Below, piece after piece: positions 33,572 to 41,776 of a stretch of DNA of 50,786 bases. Position numbers and translations under genes: made by a program. This DNA comes from a virus: the IMG/VR virus record IMGVR_UViG_3300022937_002462, positions 1 to 50,786 of that record; one strand, written 5' to 3'. The stretch's first letter is position 1. The number at the start of each line of letters is the position of its first letter. The notes under the pieces are model-generated. The model was not told the origin of the DNA. It saw nothing but the letters and a program-made list of their open reading frames with translations, and did no database searches.

Positions 33572-34406
33572 TGAGTAAGACCTTATATCTTTCTATCACA
33601 GGAGTTTTATTTACAAAATCATTTTCTGTATAATGTAATATACCTGACTGCAAAAAATTTCCTATTTTTATTTCACATTTAGGATTGATATAGCATCCTA
33701 CTTTGTCTAACCAACTTTTGTTTACTTGTTCCCATCCTTGACAATAAGGTTTCATATGAGTAAATGTAGGATTTTTAACATATTTGTTTGTTATTTTGCT
33801 CGTACAATTTAGATTTATTGCTGTTATTGCAGCACAGACATCCATACTAGGAAAACTAGGGGTCGATTTTTTAACTACTGTTTCATAAAATCTGCCATAA
33901 TCTTTTACAACGGTTTCTAATTCTTGATAAAAATTCATGCCAAAATCATTTTTCTTAAAATAGTGGAATCCTGAATATAGATTTGGTAAATTGTTTTGCT
34001 CAAATGCTTTTCTATAATAAGATGTATCGGCAATATCTCCTCTATAGTCATATACCTTGCTTGTATAATAAACATCGTAATTTTCTAAAAATTGCCACCA
34101 TGAATCTATATTTTCTAAAACTAACATATCTGTATCTAAAACAATTGTTTCTTCATATGGTGTGGCATGATACAGTTTCCATCTATTTTCTATTTTCCAG
34201 TCTTTGTCTATTGCATCGTCACCAAACGGAATAGAAATTATATTATCAAACAAAAATTTATAATTGTCTGGTACTTCGTCATTTGTTACAATACTTATAG
34301 GTGCATTATTTGTCGCCTTTAAACTCATTGCTAAAAGGCAAGATTGAATAATATAATCGCCAGAGGAAGAATTCTGTGCTAATACTAAAAAACCTTTATT
34401 GTTCAT
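33564..34406 (-). CDS. GT8-like glycosyltransferase, tandem copy 1
   Basis: The 280-residue protein has GFLVLAQNSSSGDYIIQSCLL at the start, SIVTND, and YEETIVLDTDMLVLENI with a DxD motif (about 96-98). FHYFKKND follows in the acceptor half. This is a GT-A layout like glycosyltransferase family 8. It is a diverged tandem paralogue of the next gene upstream (34396-35256), which has YDETLLLDSDFIIS at the same place. It overlaps both neighbours by 8-11 bases. Confidence 0.72.
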   Translation of the reverse strand: MNNKGFLVLAQNSSSGDYIIQSCLLAMSLKATNNAPISIVTNDEVPDNYKFLFDNIISIPFGDDAIDKDWKIENRWKLYHATPYEETIVLDTDMLVLENIDSWWQFLENYDVYYTSKVYDYRGDIADTSYYRKAFEQNNLPNLYSGFHYFKKNDFGMNFYQELETVVKDYGRFYETVVKKSTPSFPSMDVCAAITAINLNCTSKITNKYVKNPTFTHMKPYCQGWEQVNKSWLDKVGCYINPKCEIKIGNFLQSGILHYTENDFVNKTPVIERYKVLLNV

Positions 34407-35256
34407 TTACCAGTTCCTTGTCTATCACACGTGACAAACTAAATTTATTCATAACATGTACATTTAAATTTTTTGTAGAGATAGCATGATACTCACCAAT
34501 GTAATCTTTTTTAGCAACTAAGAAAAGCATTTTCTCTTTATCTATATTCCATAAAATATCTTGATCTGTAATGTATGTTAGTTTTCCTGGCATCTGTGCT
34601 GCAAAGTTTCCTTTTTTAAATCCATTTAGGATATGTATTGCAATACTAAATGCAAAGTCATTTCTAAACAACAAAGATTGAATTTGGTAAACTCTTCTAT
34701 AATGATGCCACTCTTCTTGAATATGTTTTATCAAATTAAAAAACATCTTGTTTGTTTCGTTTTTTCTAAAAAACACACAGGTTGCCCAATAAAATTCACA
34801 ACCGCTATCGCTAATAAACTCAAACTCTTTGGTATTCCTAGTACCACTTAAATCATAAGAATCCTTATATAATAATAAATCATGATTACTACGAAAACAA
34901 TTCAAAAACAAATCATTAGATATAATAAAATCACTATCTAACAAAAGCGTTTCGTCATAAGGTGTCAGATCGTATGCTGACGATCTTGAAGAATTTTTAA
35001 AATTATCAGATTTTGATGATAATGCTCCGTCGAAAAAGTTACGTAAGTTTTTTTTATGGTCATAATCAATTTCTATTATTTTGTCAAAAACATTTTCATT
35101 ATATGTTTTTTTTAGATAATCTACATTATCCGTAATGATAGATGTAGGTAGACCGAGATGCTGCTTTACTTTTTTAGCTAGATAAAAAGCTTGTTTTACA
35201 TAATCAATATTTGAATTATTTCTAGCAAATACTATAACACCTTTACTCATTTGCAT
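34396..35256 (-). CDS. GT8-like glycosyltransferase, tandem copy 2
   Basis: The 286-residue protein has KGVIVFARNNSNIDYVKQAF, SIITDN, YDETLLLDSDFIIS (DxD-type) and WATCVFFRKN, matching the layout of 33564-34406. An ATG two codons later (35250) is an equally possible start and fits the paralogue's start better. The gene overlaps the 117-residue gene before it by 14 bases. Sugar and acceptor are unknown. Confidence 0.7.
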   Translation of the reverse strand: MQMSKGVIVFARNNSNIDYVKQAFYLAKKVKQHLGLPTSIITDNVDYLKKTYNENVFDKIIEIDYDHKKNLRNFFDGALSSKSDNFKNSSRSSAYDLTPYDETLLLDSDFIISNDLFLNCFRSNHDLLLYKDSYDLSGTRNTKEFEFISDSGCEFYWATCVFFRKNETNKMFFNLIKHIQEEWHHYRRVYQIQSLLFRNDFAFSIAIHILNGFKKGNFAAQMPGKLTYITDQDILWNIDKEKMLFLVAKKDYIGEYHAISTKNLNVHVMNKFSLSRVIDKELVNEQ

Positions 35257-35596
35257 CCACTAATTTTTCTACTGTTCTTTTTTGTTTTAGTTCTACAAAC
35301 TCGTTGTAGTAACTGTTAGAAGCTGTAAAATAAACGTCAAGAACATTTGAGTGAAACTCTTCGAGATCGATAACTTGTACAGGCAATTTATTATCATCAA
35401 CGAGAACAACTTCTGTATTTCCTGTTGATAGTAATGTATAACAAAAGTTAATTAATTCTCTTGTTACTGTAAACTGAGACCCATTATGATAGTAAAGAAG
35501 TTCTTGATTATATTTTTCTTCTAAAACCCTTTTTTGGTTATTTAATGTAACCATATAATTACTAAAATCGAGTGCTTTTTTAAGACGTTCGTCCAT
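35243..35596 (-). CDS. conserved small phage protein, first gene of the block
   Basis: The 117-residue protein starts MDERLKKALDFSNYMVTLNNQ and is mostly helical, with a beta hairpin EVVLVDDNKLPVQVIDL in the middle. It resembles a small protein that recurs in T4-like marine phages, so it is probably phage core rather than cargo. GGAG lies seven bases before the ATG, and a sigma70-type promoter is 29 bases upstream. Function is unknown. Confidence 0.78.
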   Translation of the reverse strand: MDERLKKALDFSNYMVTLNNQKRVLEEKYNQELLYYHNGSQFTVTRELINFCYTLLSTGNTEVVLVDDNKLPVQVIDLEEFHSNVLDVYFTASNSYYNEFVELKQKRTVEKLVDANE

Positions 35597-35624
35597 AGAG
35601 GTGCTCCTACTATACTTTTACTAT

Positions 35625-35653
35625 AGTATATAACATAATTTGTTTGTTGTCAA
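35625..35653 (-). promoter_or_regulatory. sigma70-type promoter at the head of the 35-gene block
   Basis: On the minus strand TTGACA (35653-35648) and TATACT (35630-35625) are 17 bases apart. It points into the gene starting at 35596. A 10-base perfect palindrome, TACTATAGTA (35619-35628), overlaps the -10 box and could be an operator. Confidence 0.65.
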
Positions 35654-35665
35654 TGAAAGACTGGC

Positions 35666-36970
35666 TTAGAAATTAGCTACTGTAGTGCCTGTAATAGCAT
35701 CACTATATACGACCGTGTCAATAGTTTCGCCATTAATTAGTATTTCACCATTAGGTACAGCTAGGAACATTTGGCTCGTTGTTGTTCCTTTTACATATTC
35801 ATCTATACCTTCGCCATGGAAATCTTGGCATTGCAATTTTATTTGTAAAGTATTAGCGTCAACTTTTAAAGCATCCACAACTATCTGATTATTTGAATAA
35901 TTGGTAGTGCTAGAACTTGTGTAAACCCTTGTATAAGTAGAACTTAGATCTGCGTAACCCTTAGTAGATATAATTCCATCTGAATCCTGTGTTTTATTAT
36001 AGCCCATTCTTATTTGCCCAACATCTGCCATTAAATTTTTCCAGTTGTTGGTTTTTAATTCTCCGCCAGTGTACGTTAATGTCAAAGACATTCTTATTTC
36101 TCCACCCGAATTAAAAAAGCTATCTAAAGATGTTTCGCTCGAAAAATCTACTGTAAAAATATGACTTATAGCTGTTCGCCATTGTAAACTTCTTGTAGAC
36201 CCTAGTACAAAAAGCCCACTAGGTACAAACAACGGAACTATGTCTGCCTGGTTAGTAATGTCTATATCAAATCTATTAGTTTCTAGACCTCCAACTTGGG
36301 TTTCTAAATTTGATATGTATAATTCTTCTACTTTATCAGTTGATGCTAGATTTGTTGCATAATCACCTACAACATAAGGATCAATAGTAATTCCATCGCC
36401 GTTTTGATGGGCATCTATCCGTATAATATCTTTATATAAATTTATATATTCTTCATCATCTATTATGTCTACCGTGGAAGAGACAGGTGTGCTTAATAGA
36501 GATTGTCCATAGCCGTATCCAGCTTCTCCTCTATCTGATACCACAGTTCCTACTCCAGAATATAGAAAACTTTTACTAGAAGTTAATGATCGTTGAGCAT
36601 CTGTTTGACCGTCTGACTGAATAACTGTGCTAAGACTTGCAGAAGTAAAAAAGTTGTTAATCAGGTTTTGATTAGAAGAGCCGTTGGTCAAATCATTTAC
36701 CCAATATGCTACACCTAGTGCTCTTGCCTTTCTAAACAATCCATATCTGGTGCCTAGATTTGTACTAAAAGCATCATTACTTTCGTATAAATTTAAAACA
36801 AAATCTTTATAAGCAAGCACAGTTGCCTTAGGTGTACTTCCCCAGTATATAGTTTTGTATTCATCGTACCAATCGTTCCAGTTGTAAGTCGCAGGAGTCG
36901 ATGGTCCAAGAATTTGTTCTACTTGAGAATATAAGTCATTAAATCTATTTGCAGTAATAGTAACAGGCAA
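35666..36970 (-). CDS. virion protein with an inserted DUF4214-like module
   Basis: The 434-residue protein starts with the TTG at 36970 (GGAG 10 bases upstream); no ATG lies nearby in frame. Its first 22 residues and the part after about residue 150 (YGYGQSLL..., INLYKDIIRIDAHQ..., FFNSGGEIRMSL) align with the N-terminal 300 residues of the 1075-residue protein at 37017-40244. Residues about 29-150 are a module with ESNDAFSTNLGTRYGLFRK and GVAYWVNDL...FFTSAS, resembling DUF4214. A late promoter precedes it. It is likely a virion surface protein. Confidence 0.75.
   Translation of the reverse strand: MPVTITANRFNDLYSQVEQILGPSTPATYNWNDWYDEYKTIYWGSTPKATVLAYKDFVLNLYESNDAFSTNLGTRYGLFRKARALGVAYWVNDLTNGSSNQNLINNFFTSASLSTVIQSDGQTDAQRSLTSSKSFLYSGVGTVVSDRGEAGYGYGQSLLSTPVSSTVDIIDDEEYINLYKDIIRIDAHQNGDGITIDPYVVGDYATNLASTDKVEELYISNLETQVGGLETNRFDIDITNQADIVPLFVPSGLFVLGSTRSLQWRTAISHIFTVDFSSETSLDSFFNSGGEIRMSLTLTYTGGELKTNNWKNLMADVGQIRMGYNKTQDSDGIISTKGYADLSSTYTRVYTSSSTTNYSNNQIVVDALKVDANTLQIKLQCQDFHGEGIDEYVKGTTTSQMFLAVPNGEILINGETIDTVVYSDAITGTTVANF
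36521..36886 (-). repeat. DUF4214-like module C (in the 434-residue protein)
   Basis: Encodes residues about 29-150. Core elements YxWxDWY, LYESNDAFSTxLGTRYGLFRK, G(V/I)AYWVND and SRSLT or QRSLT are shared with modules A and B. Confidence 0.6.
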
Positions 36971-36988
36971 TTTGTTTCTCCTTATTAC

Positions 36989-36996
36989 TATTTATT
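36989..36996 (-). promoter_or_regulatory. T4-type late promoter, AATAAATA
   Basis: AATAAATA on the minus strand lies about 20 bases upstream of the TTG start at 36970, followed by AAGGAG. It fits the late octamer and precedes a virion gene. Confidence 0.6.
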
Positions 36997-37016
36997 TGAA
37001 GTTGTCTTTACATTCA

Positions 37017-40000
37017 TTAAGTTGGCGGCAATACTGTGACCGTATCGCTACCGCTAATAGAGCCGCCTGGCCCTGTAACAGTCATTGTCACAGTATGGTC
37101 TCCTTCTGCTGTAAATCCATAGTTAGGAGTAAAATAGAATGAGCCAGGAGTATAATCTACAACATCTGTTGCGGTTCCTGAAGGTCCTGTAATTGTATAT
37201 TCTACCGAATCAATATCGCCTTCTGCTTGTATAAATCCTCTGCCAGTTGTTCCGAATGCAACACTTTCTGCAAGACCTGACCATTCAGGCTGTACAAGCC
37301 AACTTGGAGCAGTAGGTTCAACTGAACTTAATACTTCAAAGCTAACTGTTTGTGATACAGTATTGCCTTGACTATTTTGTGCGGTAAGGGTAGCAGTTTT
37401 TGTTCCTATTTCTTCTAGCGTAAATGATGTTGCACCAGTTGAGCCGCTCGGAAGTGGCAAATCACTATATTCTACATCATAATTAGTTGTAATACTTGCG
37501 GTCGTTGCATTTGCAACTTGATAAATTAATCTAACTGGTGTGTCTATTTCTATATCACCAAAAGGTTCTGGATAAAATGCACTGATTGTAGGTTCTGGTG
37601 CGTTTACTGGTATAGTTACTGTTGCTGTAACATTGCCGCCTGCATTAGATGCTGTAAGCGTAGCAGTCACATTACCTGTTCCGTCTGCTTCTTCAAATAT
37701 TACTATATCACTACTTCCGTTAAGTGTAGTATATGTGTCAATCTGTGATATTCCTGGCCCTGCTAGTGATACAGTAACACTATCAGCATTTAACACATTC
37801 CATGTTGCGAAAACAGGTTCTCCCCAATATGCAACACTTCTATTAAATGTCCAACTAGTGATAGTTGGTGCGTCAATTGTTATGGGTGGTTCACCACTAA
37901 TACTCGTATCATTTATTGTAATACTTGCAGACACTGCAGGATGATTATCTAATGTAAGTGTCATTGTTTCCTGACCTTCAGTAATTACATCCGCTACTGG
38001 ATTGTAATTCTTTATTGCTGTATTACCATAAACTGTAAATGCATCTTGTAATTCATCTGACAAGGTGCCGCCCGGAGTACCTCTGTCTCCTACTGTTCCA
38101 AAGGTACCTCTATCATATACAACACCGTTTCCTGCACTTATGAATACTTTATCTTGTGTTAAAGACCTTTCAGCATCTGTGAGACCTCCCCACGGTGTAG
38201 TTCCTAGGCTTGCAGAATAGAAAAAGTTATCTTGTGTTGTTGATCGAGAAATACCTCTTTGTATATCATTTACCCAATATGCTATGCCTTCTGCTCTCGG
38301 TTTTCTAAATAATCCGTATCTAGTACCTAAACTTGTACTAAAAGCATCATTACTCTCGTATAGATTCAATATAAAGTCTTTATCCGATAGTACTGCTTCT
38401 TTTGTCGAAGCCCAATTATATTGTGCTTGAAATTCTGCATACCAGTCATCCCAAGTATATGTTACTCCTGATCCGCTTCCGGTACCAATTAAATATGTTT
38501 TGTTAGGCGTTAGAGATCTTGATGAATCAGTTTCTGTGCCGTTTGCTTGTATCCATGCTATTGGCACTGTACTGTAATTTACGCTACTCCAGAATACATT
38601 TTCCCAAGCAGTTCCATTTTTATTGTGTACACGTATGTACTCATCTGTCCAATATGCGATACCGGCAGCATCAGGTAATCTAAACAGTCCATACCTAGTA
38701 CCCCAATTTTGTGTTTGATACTGATTGTTTGAATTATAATATGGATATACAAAATCAAAACCTTCTAGTGCATCTTCTTTAGATATTCCGTTTAAGTAGG
38801 AGGTTCTAAATTCGTTGTACCAGTCATCTAAGCTGTAAGTTCCGTCTGATAGATCTTCACGTTGAATACCCGATATAGTAAATGGCACTTGTGTACCATT
38901 TGTTACATTTGTGGTTGTAAGTATGAAACTAACAGTGCCGCCTTCGTTTATACTTGTTGAACTAGGAGTAACTATATATGTTGCTGCTCCTGATTCTGCA
39001 CTACTGTCATTAATTAAAACAGATGTTCGTGCTAGATTATTATCTAATGCAAGTTCAAAAGTTTCTACACCTTCTGTTGCAAAATCAGCTACAACTGCAA
39101 AAGTTTCTATTCCTATGCCATTGTTGTCAATGGTAAAATTGCCAGATAAACTACCTGACACTAAATCAGCAGCACTAATGCCAGTGATAGTATATGGCAC
39201 TGTACTTCCTGTAGGAACATTAAATGTGCTTAGTGTAATAGTAAATGCAGATCCTTCATTTACAGCAGATACACTTGGAGTCAATACATATGTAGGTCCA
39301 CTTGTCGGTGTCTGGCCTGTTAGATCAACATTTGTGAATACACCAGGAGAAGGAACACTTACATCTCCTGTGGCTCTAAATAGTGTAATTAAACTTCTTA
39401 ATGTCCCGTCAACATTATTATCCACATTGTTATCGCCAACAACATCATTAAATTCAATTCTAAATGATATTTGAGTTTCACTTACTGCTCTTGCTTTTAC
39501 TAAAAAGATATTTCCTGCATATACACCGCTGTAAGATCCTGCGCCAATTTTTGTGTATATGGTTTGATACGAACTAGTTAAGCCAAAATTACCTATATTA
39601 GTTCCGCTTCCGGAAGATGCGGCAGTTGCAAGACTGTTAAATCTTACTATACCTACTTCGTTTGTCAACGCCGCCCAATCTAAACCCTTAGGAGTACTAG
39701 CATTTGTATTAGATGGATCAATTCTAATTTCGCCGCCTGTATTAAAATAGTGACGTCTTGCATCACTACTGCCAAAAGTAACAGTAAACTCGTGAAATAT
39801 TAAACCATTCCAAGTACTTGTTCTTGTCGAAGTGACTGCTGTTTGAGAGCTTGCTTGGCTAGGATGAACATTACTTTTGTCGGTTTCGACTTTACGCATT
39901 AATGACTCAAAATCTGATATACCCTTTTTTGTTCCTTCGGGGTCAGCTGACTCTAGTCCTTGATCATTAATTATAAATGAAGTTTCGTCTGCAACTACGT

Positions 40001-40244
40001 TTTGATTTTCTAATACAATTTGTATTTCTGTAACACTAGGATCACTTGGACCAACTTGATGAATCCTAGCTTTTATAATATCAACATATAAATTATTTAG
40101 ATTATCAGCATCAATTAAATCTCCGGGTAACACTTGAGAACTTTGTATAAGCTGTCCATACCCGGTTGTACCGGAGCCATTACCTAAAATTAGTTCAATC
40201 CTTGATTGTAGGTTATTAATTCTTGCTGCGGTAACTTCTGCCAT
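37017..40244 (-). CDS. large virion adhesin-like protein: Calx-beta, DUF4214-like and Ig/PKD-type domains
   Basis: The 1075-residue protein has an N-terminal virion domain (about 1-300; FNTGGEIRIDPS) and a Calx-beta-like domain (about 317-414; INEG/VNEG, ATEGVETFELALDN). A second Calx-beta domain seems split: its first half is at 422-467 and its second half at about 736-780 (ITEGQETMTLTLDN). Between the halves lie two DUF4214-like modules (469-592 and 595-730). Three Ig- or PKD-like beta domains follow to the end (DAPTITSWTFN, EPTISAFYPEP, EPTAPSWLVQP). This is the layout of a cell-surface-binding fibre. No enzymatic motif is visible. Confidence 0.8.
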   Translation of the reverse strand: MAEVTAARINNLQSRIELILGNGSGTTGYGQLIQSSQVLPGDLIDADNLNNLYVDIIKARIHQVGPSDPSVTEIQIVLENQNVVADETSFIINDQGLESADPEGTKKGISDFESLMRKVETDKSNVHPSQASSQTAVTSTRTSTWNGLIFHEFTVTFGSSDARRHYFNTGGEIRIDPSNTNASTPKGLDWAALTNEVGIVRFNSLATAASSGSGTNIGNFGLTSSYQTIYTKIGAGSYSGVYAGNIFLVKARAVSETQISFRIEFNDVVGDNNVDNNVDGTLRSLITLFRATGDVSVPSPGVFTNVDLTGQTPTSGPTYVLTPSVSAVNEGSAFTITLSTFNVPTGSTVPYTITGISAADLVSGSLSGNFTIDNNGIGIETFAVVADFATEGVETFELALDNNLARTSVLINDSSAESGAATYIVTPSSTSINEGGTVSFILTTTNVTNGTQVPFTISGIQREDLSDGTYSLDDWYNEFRTSYLNGISKEDALEGFDFVYPYYNSNNQYQTQNWGTRYGLFRLPDAAGIAYWTDEYIRVHNKNGTAWENVFWSSVNYSTVPIAWIQANGTETDSSRSLTPNKTYLIGTGSGSGVTYTWDDWYAEFQAQYNWASTKEAVLSDKDFILNLYESNDAFSTSLGTRYGLFRKPRAEGIAYWVNDIQRGISRSTTQDNFFYSASLGTTPWGGLTDAERSLTQDKVFISAGNGVVYDRGTFGTVGDRGTPGGTLSDELQDAFTVYGNTAIKNYNPVADVITEGQETMTLTLDNHPAVSASITINDTSISGEPPITIDAPTITSWTFNRSVAYWGEPVFATWNVLNADSVTVSLAGPGISQIDTYTTLNGSSDIVIFEEADGTGNVTATLTASNAGGNVTATVTIPVNAPEPTISAFYPEPFGDIEIDTPVRLIYQVANATTASITTNYDVEYSDLPLPSGSTGATSFTLEEIGTKTATLTAQNSQGNTVSQTVSFEVLSSVEPTAPSWLVQPEWSGLAESVAFGTTGRGFIQAEGDIDSVEYTITGPSGTATDVVDYTPGSFYFTPNYGFTAEGDHTVTMTVTGPGGSISGSDTVTVLPPT
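38055..38462 (-). repeat. DUF4214-like module B (in the 1075-residue protein)
   Basis: Encodes residues about 595-730. It is closest to module C: LYESNDAFSTSLGTRYGLFR and GIAYWVNDI are almost the same in both proteins, and the modules end with similar VVYDRG or VVSDRG sequences. Confidence 0.65.
38469..38840 (-). repeat. DUF4214-like module A (in the 1075-residue protein)
   Basis: Encodes residues about 469-592. It is the most diverged copy: YSLDDWYNEF, then NWGTRYGLFRLPDAAGIAYW and SSRSLTPNKTYL. Confidence 0.6.
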
Positions 40245-40253
40245 GACGATCCC

Positions 40254-41738
40254 TTATACCTTTAGAACACATTCTACTAGTTTTTCACCCTCGTCAAAGT
40301 TGTTCTCTAATGCAATGCCAACAACTGAACCTCCATTAATTGCTGTACTTGCACAACCATTGTCGTCAACATATACAGCATCGCCTTTTGCAACTGGTCC
40401 AATTACTCTTACAGGCAATCGTCCTTTTAAACCAATGTATTGTCCGGCAGCTTCACTATTCATCATAAATGCAGGGTCAGTAGATACAACTCCGATAGCT
40501 GTACAACCTTTAGACACTGCTTCAACTTCATGGTCTGTATGGTCGCATACACAAACTACAGTTCCTGCTTTTAACTCTTCGCCAGTTGTATATTTTTCTG
40601 CTAAATCAGCATACCTTGCTTGAGTAGCAGTACCTTGGAATAAATTTGCTGACAAGTTACCTGTTGCATCACGAACCGCCACTGTATTGTTAGATGTTCC
40701 TACAGATGCTGTTCTATAATTGCCGGATCCATCATTTAAGGAAGCAGCTTTCGTTGCAACTCCAACAAAACTACTTGCATATATATCATTCCAAGTTAAA
40801 GATGCACTACCTAGATCGTAGGTATTGTTAGTAGAAGGATTCAAACCTGAGCTAGTAAGTGTAGCAATGTGTGTTTCTACGCCGCCGCTATCTGTTGCTT
40901 TAAATTTAATCTTACTATTCAAGCCTGTGATATTTGAAATGACAGCTTCGGTTCCATTTTCTACAAGTATCTTTAAATCTTGGCTATCACCTACACGTAT
41001 ACCTGCATCTGGAAATGATACCAAAGTTGTAAATGTTGGATTAGAAGTTTGTACAAACTGATTTGCAGCTAATCCTTGCAACCTGTCAGAATCAAGGGCA
41101 GTTCCTCCAAAACTGTGGCGTCCAGTTGTAAATGGAGTATAAGAAACTACCGAATAATTTGGCACAGTGATACCTTTATAAATGGTACTATATCCTGCAT
41201 CAATTAAAGATGTTTCGCTTGCATTTAACACAAAATAGTCAAAGCTAATTATAGAAACAACGTTATCGTTTACTGTTGCTGCAATTATGCTTCTAGTCGC
41301 TCCGCCGTTATCTAACACTTCACGACTTTGCATTTGTGTAACACCTTCGCCTGCGTTTTGTGGGCCTATTAAAACAAAAGCAGTGCCATTGTAAACATAT
41401 AATTGGTCGTTGGTATTATCCCACCAAAAATCACCGTCTGTAAGTCCTGCAGGTTCGTCCGCGCCAACTTCAGCGCCGCCTGTAGTTCTCCACTGTGTGC
41501 CGTCGTAAAATTTTAATTTACTATTACCGCTATCAAACCAAACCTGGCCGCTTATAGGCCTAGATGGTTGATTTGCACCGCTAAAATTTTCTAACAAAAA
41601 CAGGAAGTTTTCGTTTTGTATTTCACCGTAACCGGCATAGTTTTTTCCGATAAATTTAAGATCTGTTGTTTGATCTACTGTACCGTCTTCTACTGTTGTT
41701 AACAGTGTATTATTATATCTATCAATTTGATACGCCAT
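40254..41738 (-). CDS. tail fibre-like protein with autoprocessing-type C-terminus
   Basis: Starting from the ATG at 41738 (494 aa), its first 90 residues (MAYQI, NYAGYGE, NENFLFLLENF, GQVWFD) match the two genes upstream. The C-terminal 100 residues begin with DLAEKYTTGEELKAGTVV and continue GVVSTDPAFMMNSEAAG and LKGRLPVRVIGPVAKGDAVY. This resembles the C-terminal chaperone or autoproteolytic peptidase G2-type domain of phage fibres. It is probably a fibre of the baseplate region. Late promoter at 41766-41773. Confidence 0.8.
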   Translation of the reverse strand: MAYQIDRYNNTLLTTVEDGTVDQTTDLKFIGKNYAGYGEIQNENFLFLLENFSGANQPSRPISGQVWFDSGNSKLKFYDGTQWRTTGGAEVGADEPAGLTDGDFWWDNTNDQLYVYNGTAFVLIGPQNAGEGVTQMQSREVLDNGGATRSIIAATVNDNVVSIISFDYFVLNASETSLIDAGYSTIYKGITVPNYSVVSYTPFTTGRHSFGGTALDSDRLQGLAANQFVQTSNPTFTTLVSFPDAGIRVGDSQDLKILVENGTEAVISNITGLNSKIKFKATDSGGVETHIATLTSSGLNPSTNNTYDLGSASLTWNDIYASSFVGVATKAASLNDGSGNYRTASVGTSNNTVAVRDATGNLSANLFQGTATQARYADLAEKYTTGEELKAGTVVCVCDHTDHEVEAVSKGCTAIGVVSTDPAFMMNSEAAGQYIGLKGRLPVRVIGPVAKGDAVYVDDNGCASTAINGGSVVGIALENNFDEGEKLVECVLKV

Positions 41739-41765
41739 TTTTGTCAAGCCCCTAAGTAATATACT

Positions 41766-41773
41766 TATTTATT
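41766..41773 (-). promoter_or_regulatory. T4-type late promoter, AATAAATA
   Basis: AATAAATA on the minus strand lies in the short gap upstream of the fibre gene starting at 41738. A small palindrome, AAGTATATTACTT, and an AGGGG ribosome-binding site follow. Confidence 0.6.
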
Positions 41774-41776
41774 CAA

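Noticed and set aside
5884-35596. 7-deazaguanine or other DNA hypermodification cluster
   Set aside because: Radical SAM and guanine-nucleotide genes prompted the idea, but no GTP cyclohydrolase, QueC/QueD-type, transglycosylase or nucleotide hydroxymethylase gene was seen, and glycosyltransferases dominate.
38911-39474. 187-codon open frame on the plus strand
   Set aside because: It is antisense to the Calx-beta region of the 1075-residue virion protein; low-complexity translation typical of a shadow of a repetitive gene.
41741-41750. TTGACA on the minus strand as a sigma70 promoter for the fibre gene
   Set aside because: It lies just before the ATG, within the likely leader, and has no -10 element at the right distance; the AATAAATA octamer explains expression better.
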